DNA of 64,000 nt from Actinomycetota bacterium (GTDB lineage Bacteria > Actinomycetota > Actinomycetes > Mycobacteriales > Pseudonocardiaceae). Both the position numbers and the translations under genes were made by a program. Below are positions 17,914-25,409 of this stretch, one piece after another (the stretch's first letter is position 1; every line of letters begins with the position of its first letter). The notes beneath the pieces are model-generated. The model made no database searches and was not told where the DNA came from. It saw nothing but the letters and a program-made list of their open reading frames with translations. Location: NCBI GenBank assembly GCA_021324675.1, contig JAJPIR010000278.1, positions 1 through 64,000 of the forward strand. The letters run 5' to 3'.

Positions 17914-18572
17914 TGATCCGGGTGATGGTGGTCGACGACCACCCGATCTGGCGTGCTGGTGTGGCCCGCGACCTCGGCGAGCGGGGTTTTGACGTGGTGG
18001 CTACGGCGGTCGATGGCGCAGCAGCATTGCGGATCATCCCGGCCGCCCGTCCGGATGTGGTGCTCATGGACCTGCACTTCGGCTCCGGGGAGCCGGCCGG
18101 CCTGTCCAGCCCGTCTGGCGCCGAAACCACCGGGCGGATCATCGATGGCTGGCCGGATACCCGGGTACTGGTGCTGTCCGCTTCCGGCGCGCATGCCGAC
18201 GTGCTCGCGGCGGTGCAGGCCGGCGCCTCCGGTTACCTGGTCAAATCGGCCTCGGTGGAGGAACTGGTCGACGCCGTGCGCCGCACTGCCGAGGGCGATG
18301 CGGTATTCACCCCCGGTCTGGCCGGTCTCGTGCTCGGCGAGTACCGCCGGATGGCCCGGCAACCACGATCCGATGTGCCAACGCTCACTGAGCGGGAGAC
18401 CGAGGTACTACGCCAGGTGGCCACGGGGCGCACTGCCCGGCAGATCGCCGATGCGCTGGTCATCAGCCACCGGACCGTGGAAAACCACGTGCAGTCCGCG
18501 TTGCGCAAACTCCAGCTGCACAATCGCGTGGAACTTGCCCGCTACGCCATCGAGCACGGCCTCGCCGAGTAG
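17913..18572 (+). CDS. NarL/LuxR-type response regulator
   Basis: 219 aa. The receiver domain starts MIRVMVVDDHP, the phosphoacceptor is Asp53 (VVLMDLHFG) and the conserved Lys lies in GYLVKSASVEEL. The C-terminal helix-turn-helix reads LTERETEVLRQVATGRTARQ with HRTVENHVQSALRKL. The ATG overlaps the kinase stop, so this is its partner. The target genes are not visible. The end of the gene lies 2 bases before one arm of the 23-bp inverted repeat. Confidence 0.93.
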   Translation: MIRVMVVDDHPIWRAGVARDLGERGFDVVATAVDGAAALRIIPAARPDVVLMDLHFGSGEPAGLSSPSGAETTGRIIDGWPDTRVLVLSASGAHADVLAAVQAGASGYLVKSASVEELVDAVRRTAEGDAVFTPGLAGLVLGEYRRMARQPRSDVPTLTERETEVLRQVATGRTARQIADALVISHRTVENHVQSALRKLQLHNRVELARYAIEHGLAE

Positions 18573-18574
18573 GT

Positions 18575-18597
18575 GGCTCTTCAAGTACCGCCAACCC
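18575..18597 (+). repeat. left arm of 23-bp perfect inverted repeat around AIM24 gene
   Basis: It begins GGCTCTTCAAGTACCGCCAA and its exact reverse complement is at 19423-19445. The two arms enclose the AIM24 gene and nothing else. Flanking bases do not match, so the symmetry stops sharply. Confidence 0.95.
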
Positions 18598-18664
18598 CCA
18601 CCGCAGCTGCCGATAACCGCCACCAACCTCGCCCGGATGTCGCTCACCGCTAGGGTCGGCGGCC

Positions 18665-19354
18665 ATGAAGGTTGACATCCGGCACAACCCGTCGTTCACC
18701 GTCGCCCGTTGCCACCTCGCGCCGGGCGAACCAGTCCGGGTAGAAGGCGGCGCCATGATCGCACACAGCGCTGGCGTCCAACTCGAGTCCAAGACCCAGG
18801 GCGGCCTGTTGAAAGGCTTGTCTCGCAGCCTGCTCGGCGGCGGGTCGTTCTTCGTGACCACTTACACCGCACCGGCACAGGGCGGTTGGGTCGACGTGGC
18901 TGGGCTGCTCCCCGGCGACACCGTGCCGATCACCATCGTGCCGGAGCGGCCGTTTTTCCTGCGCCGCGGCAGCTGGATCGCCAACTCCTCCGAGGTCGAG
19001 ATCGACACCCAGTGGGGCGGCATGGCCAACCTGTTCGGTGGCGAAGGAGGCTTCGGCATCCGTGCGTCTGGGCAAGGGGAGGCGCTGGTGAGCGTCTATG
19101 GCGCCGTGGACGTCATCGACTTGCAGCCCCAGGAGATCGTCACGATCGACACCGGCCACGTCGTCGCCTATGACCTCAGCATCCAGTTCCAGATGCGCCG
19201 CGCCGTGGACGGGCGCACCATCCAGTCGGCGAAGAGCGGTGAGGGCTGGGTGTTCGACTTCGTTGGGCCCGGGCGTGTGCTGTTGCAGTCTCGCAATCCC
19301 GATGCATTCCTGGAGTGGATGGTGCATACGGTCGCCGCGCGCGTACAACGTTAG
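18665..19354 (+). CDS. AIM24/TIGR00266 family protein
   Basis: 229 aa, beta-rich protein of the AIM24 superfamily. HNPSFTVARCHLAPGEPVRV at the start, EGGAMIAHSAGV, the Gly/Phe-rich GGGSFFVTTYTAPAQGG and the C-terminal VDVIDLQPQEIVTIDTGHVVAY are typical. The family function is poorly known. Members occur near tellurium- or membrane-stress genes in some genomes. The gene is bracketed by a perfect 23-bp inverted repeat and has no operon partner. Confidence 0.85.
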   Translation: MKVDIRHNPSFTVARCHLAPGEPVRVEGGAMIAHSAGVQLESKTQGGLLKGLSRSLLGGGSFFVTTYTAPAQGGWVDVAGLLPGDTVPITIVPERPFFLRRGSWIANSSEVEIDTQWGGMANLFGGEGGFGIRASGQGEALVSVYGAVDVIDLQPQEIVTIDTGHVVAYDLSIQFQMRRAVDGRTIQSAKSGEGWVFDFVGPGRVLLQSRNPDAFLEWMVHTVAARVQR

Positions 19355-19422
19355 ACGACTCCTGGCTTCCTTTTAGTGGCGATCAGCCTGCGGTTGGTGG
19401 CTGTTTGAGATGATCCACACCC

Positions 19423-19445
19423 GGGTTGGCGGTACTTGAAGAGCC
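19423..19445 (-). repeat. right arm of 23-bp perfect inverted repeat around AIM24 gene
   Basis: It ends TTGGCGGTACTTGAAGAGCC on the plus strand and is the exact reverse complement of 18575-18597. Confidence 0.95.
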
Positions 19446-19560
19446 CTCAACCTAGGTGTCAGGGTTGCCTGACATGCCGTTTCACTCGAATGCCACGAGC
19501 CGTATCGTTTCGTGCTGGCAGCCCGTCACCGGCTCATGAGGGCATTCATTGGGGGAGGGA

Positions 19561-19605
19561 CCGCCGACCGGGTATCAGGGGGGCGGGGTGGAACCCGGTC
19601 GGCGG
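19561..19605 (+). promoter_or_regulatory. 13-bp-stem hairpin upstream of the clamp gene
   Basis: CCGCCGACCGGGT (19561-19573) pairs perfectly with 19593-19605 across a G-rich 19-base loop. There is no T-run, so it is not an intrinsic terminator of the usual kind. It could be a leader structure or protein-binding site, which is inference. Confidence 0.6.
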
Positions 19606-19861
19606 CCTCGTACGCCCGCGGCTAGGGGGGAGCCGCTTGCGCAATCGGCGCACTGAGCATCGCGCTCACGCTCAGTAACCGTGAGGTCCGGCTGACGTCG
19701 TGTGGAACCGGGTCCTACGGCTAGTTCACCGACAGCTCCAAGTGTGCAGGGATGCGGTGCCCTCTGACAACCACCAGACGACCAACCAGATAACCACCGC
19801 GCCACCATCACTACCGCACCGGTACGCTGACGCACCCGGCGTAACGTCAGTACTCGCAGGG

Positions 19862-21016
19862 ATGGTGGGCAAGGTGGAGTTCGAACTAGAGCGCGACGCG
19901 TTCGCCGAGGCCATCGCGTGGACGGCGAGGGGCCTACCGACCCGTCCGGTCGTCCCGGTGACCGCGGGTGTCGTGCTCGAGGTGGTCGACGGTGTGCTGA
20001 TCGTCTCGGGTTTCGACTTCGAGGTTCTCAACCGGATCGAGGTTCCGGTCACCGAGAAGGCTGCGGGGCGGGTGCTGGTGTCCGGGCGGCTGCTCGCGGA
20101 GATCGCCCGCGCCCTGCCGCCCAAGGACGTCCGGGTCACCGTGGAGGCAAACCGGCTGGCGGTGCGATGCGGATCGGCGCGGTTCAACCTGCCGCTGCTG
20201 CATATCGAGGACTATCCGGCGGTGCCGGAGTTGCCGGCCACTTCGGGAAAAGTCCGCGGTGACGTTTTCGCCACCGCGATCGGGCAGGTCACCGTGGCGG
20301 CCAGCCGCGACGAGACACTGCCCATGCTCACCGGCGTGCGCATGGAAGTCGGCCCGGACGGCCTCAGTCTGGCCGCGACCGACCGCTACCGCCTGGCCGA
20401 GCGCCAGATCCCGTGGACCCCGACCGGCACGGTGCCTTCGGCCCCGCTGATCGTGCCCGCGAAGACGCTGGCCGACGTCGCCAAGTCACTGGGTTCGGCC
20501 AGTGAGGTGCTGCTGTCCATGGGCACCGCTGACAACGAAGGCTTTCTCGGTTTCTCTGCAAACGGCCGGCAGACGCTGACCCGGCTGCTGGACGGCGAGT
20601 TCGTCAAGTTTGCGTCGCTGTGGCCGACCGAGGTTGCGACCACCGTGGAGGTCGATGTCGCTGAGCTCATCGCCGCACTCAAACGGGTGTCGTTGGTGGC
20701 GCAGCGGTTCGCGCCGGTCCGCCTGGTCTTTGCCGACGGCATGGTGCAGCTGTCAGCGGAGGCGGACGACGAGTCCAGTGCCGAGGAGGAGCTCGAGGTG
20801 GGCCTCACCGGAGAGCCGCTGACTATCGGGTTCAACGCCGGTTATCTGCTTGACGGGCTTAGCGCGGTCACCACGCCCCGGGCGCGCCTGTCGTTCACCG
20901 AGTCCAGCAAACCAACCGTCATCACCCCGGTGACCGGGCTTGATGACGGCGCTGCAGATGACGCCAGGGACGGCTCCTACCGGTACCTGGTCATGTCGAT
21001 GCGGTTGCGCGGCTAG
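19862..21016 (+). CDS. DNA polymerase III beta sliding clamp, paralogue
   Basis: 384 aa, three clamp domains. VEFELERDAFAEAIAWTARG opens domain 1. FATAIGQVTVAASRDETLPM and the LAATDRYRLAERQIPW region mark domain 2. The C-terminus YRYLVMSMRLRG replaces the usual M-P-x-R-L ending. The neighbours are AIM24 and a BRCT-like protein rather than dnaA, recF and gyrB. It is therefore more likely a second clamp than the replicative one, though the rest of the genome would be needed to be sure. I start it at the ATG at 19862, because upstream codons do not look coding. Confidence 0.88.
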   Translation: MVGKVEFELERDAFAEAIAWTARGLPTRPVVPVTAGVVLEVVDGVLIVSGFDFEVLNRIEVPVTEKAAGRVLVSGRLLAEIARALPPKDVRVTVEANRLAVRCGSARFNLPLLHIEDYPAVPELPATSGKVRGDVFATAIGQVTVAASRDETLPMLTGVRMEVGPDGLSLAATDRYRLAERQIPWTPTGTVPSAPLIVPAKTLADVAKSLGSASEVLLSMGTADNEGFLGFSANGRQTLTRLLDGEFVKFASLWPTEVATTVEVDVAELIAALKRVSLVAQRFAPVRLVFADGMVQLSAEADDESSAEEELEVGLTGEPLTIGFNAGYLLDGLSAVTTPRARLSFTESSKPTVITPVTGLDDGAADDARDGSYRYLVMSMRLRG

Positions 21017-21384
21017 CTCACGGGTCGGCGAAACGGCCAGGGCCTCCGGGCACTCGCCGTTGGCTGGCTCGACTCGCGGGGATTGCGCCACGTGGCGTAC
21101 TGGACCATCGCCTCGGCGGGTTCCATGACAGGGATGCCGAGCATGCCCGCGGCCCGCACGGTGGGGTGATCTGCGGGCACGGAGGAGTCGGCGACCACGA
21201 CGGTGACCGCTGGCGTAAGCCGGCTGCGAGTCACCGCTCCGTGTGCCTCCAGTAACCGGCGTAGTGCTCCAATGTCGGCCGAACTGCCGAGATACAGCAC
21301 GTGCACCGGATCTTGGGTGGCCGTATGACGACCCACCGTGTCTCCAGTCTCCCGACGGGTGTTCCTCAACGGAGGTGTGCTCAC
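21013..21384 (-). CDS. small BRCT-like domain protein
   Basis: 123 aa. The central part reads VHVLYLGSSADIGALRRLLE, then HGAVTRSRLTPAVTVVVADS and AAGMLGIPVMEPAEA. This follows the BRCT pattern (strand, R.-helix, G..., lvv, s.K..A..lgipi...). N- and C-terminal tails are basic and probably disordered. It ends inside the last codons of the convergent clamp gene. BRCT domains in bacteria occur mainly in DNA ligase, and the proximity to a clamp fits a role in DNA metabolism, but this is tentative. Confidence 0.6.
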   Translation of the reverse strand: MSTPPLRNTRRETGDTVGRHTATQDPVHVLYLGSSADIGALRRLLEAHGAVTRSRLTPAVTVVVADSSVPADHPTVRAAGMLGIPVMEPAEAMVQYATWRNPRESSQPTASARRPWPFRRPVS

Positions 21385-21467
21385 CCATGAGGGTTACTGC
21401 CTGCACACATCCTGGAAAGTCTGAGTATGGTACTCCGTTCGACCCACTAAATGGGTGCGCCACGCCA

Positions 21468-22793
21468 TCAAGAGGCAGTGATCCGAGACACTCTCGCGTG
21501 CAGAGCGGCATGCGCTTGCCCGGTGTCGATCCGGGTCGAGCGGCCGCCCTGCACCACCTGCTCTCCGGCAACCCATACATCCCGCACCGCCCGGGCTCCG
21601 GCCGTCCATACCAGGTTGGCCAGCAACTGGGCGTCCGGGACGCCCAACCCGGCTGCGAAGGCCGGATCGTCGGCGCCGATGTGCACCAGATCGGCCCACC
21701 CACCCGGGCGCAGGGTGCCGAGATCATCGCGACCCAGCGCGGCCGCACCGCCCCGGGTGGCGAGCAGGAGCGCCTGCGCGGCGGTCACCGCGGCAGCGTC
21801 CCCGGAGGTGAGCCGGGCCAGCAAGGCGGCTAGCCGGGCGTCGGTCCACAGATCCAGGTCATCGTGCGAGGCCGGGCCGTCGGTGCCCAGGCCGACGGCG
21901 ATCCCCGCGGCGCGCAGGTCCAGCAGCCGCGCGATCCCGGAGGCCAGCTTGCTGTTGGAGACCGGGCAGTGCGCCACGCCGACGCGGTGCCGGGACAGCA
22001 CGGCGATATCGCTGTCGGACAGCTGTACCGCGTGCGCGGCCAGCACCCGCGCTCCCGGGTTCAGTACGCCGAGATTTTCCAGCAGCAGCGGCACCGACCC
22101 GTGCGCCTCGCGGATCGCGGTGTCCTCACCGGTGGTCTCGGCGACGTGGATATGCAGCAGTGCACCGCGTTGCCGAGCGTCCGCGCCCGCCGCCGCCAGC
22201 GCCTCAGCGGGCAACGTGTAGGCGGCGTGCGGGCCGTAGCCCAGTTCGATGCGTTCACCGGGCCCGAAGCGGATGCCGTCGGCGTCGATCCACCGGTTGA
22301 TGCCGTCCAGCATCTGCCGCCAGCTGCCGAGCCGGTCCCAGCCCGGGGCCGCGATGATGCCGGGCGTTACCACCACCCGGCTACCCGCGGCGAGTACGGC
22401 ATCCACGACCGCTTCGTTGTAGAAGTACATCTCCACGCTGGTGGTGATCCCAGCGCGGAGCATCTCCACAACGCCGACCAGCATGCCGGCGCGCACGTCG
22501 TCGGCGTCCATCCGGGACTCGGCAGGCCAGATCACCTCGGTCAGCCAGCGCATCAGCGGCAGGTCCCCGCCCAGGCCACGCATACCGGTCATCGCCGTGT
22601 GCGCGTGCGCATTGACCAGCCCGGGCATCAGGATGCCGGTTAGCTGCAGGACGGTGCCCTGGAACGCCGGTGCCTGCGCCAAAGGACCGACATAAGCCAG
22701 CCGTCCGGCGTCGTCGACGTCCACCACGGCGTCGCGCAGCACCGTGCACTGCTCGTCGCAGGGCAGCACCACCGGGGCGCTCAGCCGCATCAT
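21468..22793 (-). CDS. amidohydrolase, MTA/SAH or aminopurine deaminase type
   Basis: 441 aa metal-dependent deaminase. MPGLVNAHAHTAMTGMRGLG carries the HxH metal ligands. HIHVAETTGED and LAAHAVQLSD give two further His. HCPVSNSKLASG and LGTDGPASHDDLDLW hold the final Asp. The sequence is of the cytosine/adenosine deaminase group (TrzN/MtaD/SsnA-like). The exact substrate is open. The start ATG overlaps the stop of the NYN gene. Confidence 0.88.
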   Translation of the reverse strand: MMRLSAPVVLPCDEQCTVLRDAVVDVDDAGRLAYVGPLAQAPAFQGTVLQLTGILMPGLVNAHAHTAMTGMRGLGGDLPLMRWLTEVIWPAESRMDADDVRAGMLVGVVEMLRAGITTSVEMYFYNEAVVDAVLAAGSRVVVTPGIIAAPGWDRLGSWRQMLDGINRWIDADGIRFGPGERIELGYGPHAAYTLPAEALAAAGADARQRGALLHIHVAETTGEDTAIREAHGSVPLLLENLGVLNPGARVLAAHAVQLSDSDIAVLSRHRVGVAHCPVSNSKLASGIARLLDLRAAGIAVGLGTDGPASHDDLDLWTDARLAALLARLTSGDAAAVTAAQALLLATRGGAAALGRDDLGTLRPGGWADLVHIGADDPAFAAGLGVPDAQLLANLVWTAGARAVRDVWVAGEQVVQGGRSTRIDTGQAHAALHARVSRITAS

Positions 22794-23425
22794 GGGATGG
22801 GCTCGGTCAGCGAGTGACGCAGCAAGGCCGACAGCGGCCGCAGCGGGGGAAGCCAGGCGCCTTCGGGCGGCAGCGTCTCCAGGGTGATCCGGGGCAGTGG
22901 TTGCAGGAACAGCTCCGGAATGTCCTCCAGGTCCTCGAACCCCAGCACGGCCGAGTTGACTGCGAACGAGGCGTGTTCCCGGAACCCGAGCACGGTGACC
23001 TCGACGCCGTGGGCGACCAGATCCTCGAGCGGCTCCCGGAAGGCACGGCTGTCCCCGGAGGCCACCAGCAACTGGCGCAGCACACCTTGCTCATGGCGGG
23101 ACCGGATATGCGTGAGCATGTCTTCATCGATGTCAGATTCGTCGATCTTCGGTTTGGCGAACACGGCGAACCCGGTGTTGCGCAATGCCTCCACCCAGGG
23201 CCGCACGAAATCGGTACTCCCCGGCGCGACGTTGGTGAACACCGTCGCCTCCGGCTCGGTGTCGGGCCCGGCACGGGTGATCAGCCAGCGACCCAGGGCG
23301 TCGAACCGCGGCCGTGACGCGGAGCTGGGACGTCCGCCAAGGATCGAGCCCAAACTCATGTCAATGTTGGGCGCATCCCAGACGAGCAGGGTGATCGGCC
23401 TGGTCGACGCGGAGTCCGGGTTCAT
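22790..23425 (-). CDS. NYN (PIN-like) domain protein
   Basis: 211 aa. LLVWDAPNIDMSLGSILGG at the N-terminus, a central DIDEDMLTHI and LLVASGDSRAFREPLEDLVA give the acidic residues of the NYN nuclease fold, followed by VTVLGFREHAS. The last 40 residues form a Pro/Leu-rich tail. Proteins of this type in actinobacteria are predicted RNA-processing nucleases. I use the ATG at 23425. The downstream amidohydrolase overlaps its stop, and TrmB lies upstream on the same strand, so the three may be one operon. Confidence 0.82.
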   Translation of the reverse strand: MNPDSASTRPITLLVWDAPNIDMSLGSILGGRPSSASRPRFDALGRWLITRAGPDTEPEATVFTNVAPGSTDFVRPWVEALRNTGFAVFAKPKIDESDIDEDMLTHIRSRHEQGVLRQLLVASGDSRAFREPLEDLVAHGVEVTVLGFREHASFAVNSAVLGFEDLEDIPELFLQPLPRITLETLPPEGAWLPPLRPLSALLRHSLTEPIP

Positions 23426-23514
23426 GGTCACCGATCCTGCCGCATGACCGTGCACCGGCGGCAGGCACACTCGACACCAGCGCGCGACACGGGCCCGACC
23501 GCGGGGCTAGCGCT

Positions 23515-24177
23515 TCAGCGCTTGGTGAACAACAGGTCGCGGACGGCGCGGCCATCATCGCGGGCACGTTGTTCGAACTTGGTGACCGGTCGCCACAGCG
23601 GTCGGGTAGCGAAGCCGACCGCGGTGTTGCGCAGGGTGGGCTCGGCGGTGCAGGCGGCGAGCATCTCCAGCGCGTAGGCCTCCCAGTCGGTAGCCAGATG
23701 CAGCGTGCCACCCGGCGCCAGCCGGGACGCCACCAGGGCGACGAACTCGCCAGTGACCAGGCGACGTTTGTGGTGGCGGCGCTTGGGCCATGGGTCGGGG
23801 AAGTAAATCCGGACGGCGTGCAGGCTGCCTGCCGAGATGTGGTCGTGGAGCAATGCCTGCGCGTCACCGCGCAGCAGCCGCAGGTTGGTGATCTGCGCTT
23901 GCTCGATACGCAGCAGCAGCTGGGCCAGGCCCGGTTGGTAGACCTCGACGGCGAGATGGTCGATCTCCGGTGCGGCCAGTGCCATGGACGCGGTCGACTC
24001 GCCCATACCGGAGCCGATCTCCAGGACGACCGGGGCCGCGCGCCCGAACCATCCGGCCGTGTCCAGAGGCCCTTCGGGCAGGTCAAGGACATCGGCGCCC
24101 CACCGGTGCCAGCTGCGCTCCCAGGCGCGTTGCTGCCCGGTGGTCATCCGGGCTCGCTGCGGGTAGATCGTCTGCAC
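23515..24177 (-). CDS. trmB: tRNA (guanine-N7-)-methyltransferase
   Basis: 220 aa, GTG start. The enzyme makes m7G46 in the tRNA variable loop. VVLEIGSGMGESTASMA is the SAM motif. RIYFPDPWPKRRHHKRRLV is the diagnostic TrmB block, and LHLATDWEAYA with the C-terminal RPVTKFEQRA completes it. It diverges from the DUF6457 gene, with only 26 bases between the starts. Confidence 0.95.
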   Translation of the reverse strand: MQTIYPQRARMTTGQQRAWERSWHRWGADVLDLPEGPLDTAGWFGRAAPVVLEIGSGMGESTASMALAAPEIDHLAVEVYQPGLAQLLLRIEQAQITNLRLLRGDAQALLHDHISAGSLHAVRIYFPDPWPKRRHHKRRLVTGEFVALVASRLAPGGTLHLATDWEAYALEMLAACTAEPTLRNTAVGFATRPLWRPVTKFEQRARDDGRAVRDLLFTKR

Positions 24178-24203
24178 GCCTACAGCCTGGCAGGATTACT
24201 GGC

Positions 24204-24482
24204 GTGAACACCCTTCAGGAGTGGGTCAACCTGGTATGCCAGGAACTGGATCTTGGCGATGCGGTCTCCCTAGCAGCGATGCAGTCGCGGGTGCTGGACC
24301 TGTCCCGAGACGTCGCGCACGGGGTGGCGCGGCCAGCCGCACCCCTCACCGCTTACCTGCTCGGACTGGCGGCCGGACGCAGCAGCGACCCGGAAACCAC
24401 CGCGGACGAACTAGCCCAGCGGATTTGCCTGTTGGCCCAGCGCTGGAGCGAAGACCAGGGTGCATCTTCAGAGCCCAGGTAA
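24204..24482 (+). CDS. DUF6457 domain protein
   Basis: 92 aa, GTG start. NTLQEWVNLVCQELDLGD, VLDLSRDVAHGVARPAAPLT and YLLGLAAGR match the small helical DUF6457 proteins of actinobacteria. These are often encoded beside molybdenum-cofactor or formate dehydrogenase genes. None of those are near here. A strong terminator hairpin follows 24 bases after the stop. Confidence 0.8.
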   Translation: MNTLQEWVNLVCQELDLGDAVSLAAMQSRVLDLSRDVAHGVARPAAPLTAYLLGLAAGRSSDPETTADELAQRICLLAQRWSEDQGASSEPR

Positions 24483-24506
24483 GATTCTTGGCTGAAGGTG
24501 CATAAA

Positions 24507-24540
24507 GGCCCGGGTCGCCCCCCGAATGGCGACCCGGGCC
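24507..24540 (+). terminator. intrinsic terminator-like hairpin
   Basis: GGCCCGGGTCGCC pairs perfectly with GGCGACCCGGGCC over 13 bp with an 8-base loop. A pyrimidine run (CTTCCCCCT) follows rather than pure T, as is common in high-GC actinobacteria. Confidence 0.85.
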
Positions 24541-24793
24541 CTTCCCCCTAGGGGGCCCGGCTGCGCACATCTGTACGCGCCGCGGCGTTTCGCTAGGCTG
24601 GCTGGGCGTTCCGGCGCTGCGCCCAGACGGTGCGGCCGGCCGCCCATATAGTCCCTATGGCGCCTTGACCGTACTGCCGAACACAGAGGGGATTCCCCCA
24701 CTACACCGGAATCAAACATCGGGACTGCGCCGGAATTCTCAGCCCCGATGCTCCCCGCCGCCAGCTGAGGACCTGCGGGATGACGAGTGAATG

Positions 24794-25012
24794 CTAGATG
24801 GAGATGAGGCCAGCCCCGCCGTACTTGCGGGTGCCGATAATTGCAGCAAGCCCATGAAGCCGAGACCGCGGGTCACAGTACTTGCGCTCGGGGTCGGATT
24901 CCCGGTGGCAGATGCCGTTCCGGTAGCAGGGATTCTCCTTGCCCCAATCAGTGTACCCCTCACCGCCGTGCCCGTAGCCGGCGCCCATGGTGAATACATC
25001 CGAGACCCTCAT
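24794..25012 (-). CDS. 72-aa Gly/Tyr/Cys-rich peptide, unknown
   Basis: It starts MRVSDVFTMGAGYGHGGEGY and has a strong GGGAGAGGGG ribosome site 7 bases before the ATG. The middle has NPCYRNGICHRESD and RKYCDPRSR, with three Cys in all. The end is AIIGTRKYGGAGLISI. It has no signal peptide or membrane helix. I do not recognise a family. It is divergent from tldD-tldE, whose proteins process or degrade small peptides, so a peptide substrate or precursor is conceivable. No tailoring enzyme is adjacent. A competing frame on the same strand (24739-24999) lacks a comparable ribosome site. Confidence 0.5.
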   Translation of the reverse strand: MRVSDVFTMGAGYGHGGEGYTDWGKENPCYRNGICHRESDPERKYCDPRSRLHGLAAIIGTRKYGGAGLISI

Positions 25013-25409
25013 AACGCCTTTCCCCTCTCCCAGTTGATGGAGTAGTCAAAGTCAGCAGGACCGAAGCGACGCCGGGAACTTGTGCCCCGAGGTTGGGCAC
25101 AGCCGCTCAATGGATCTGTTGCCGATGCTGGATATACCCGGAAAGAATGCCGCGACACGATCCCCCTATATCGCCGGCGCGCTCAAGCGCTTCGCGGACT
25201 CCGCCCGGTATTACTGCCCGGAGTGTGTAATGATTTGGCCCCCCAATGACCCAGCGGTCCCACTTACTTTCCGTGGTGATGCAGGCTCAAGCTATGGCAC
25301 GCCGGTCACTGATTGCAACAGGTACTTTTGTACCGCGGTCAGTGAAGAACACACCTTCCAGTCATCACTCTTCCGCACTCTTCCGCCGTTGCAGCTAGGG
25401 TCGGCGGGT
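25013..25409. other. divergent intergenic region, small peptide gene / tldD
   Basis: The base composition is lower in GC than its neighbours. The tldD reading frame stays open upstream to 25080. The encoded sequence has no similarity to the TldD N-terminus and is rich in unusual codons, so I treat it as non-coding promoter DNA. Confidence 0.5.

Larger units (their letters stand above)
19355..19861. other. 507-bp non-coding stretch upstream of the sliding clamp gene
   Basis: It holds the right arm of the 23-bp inverted repeat, a small palindrome TGTCAGG-GTTG-CCTGACA at 19457-19474 and a strong hairpin at 19561-19605. No convincing gene or tRNA was seen. The length is unusual for this compact window and suggests a regulated promoter or leader. 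Confidence 0.6.

Noticed and set aside
25080-25409. In-frame N-terminal extension of TldD
   Set aside because: The 110 extra codons have no similarity to TldD, and the family N-terminus fits the GTG at 25410.
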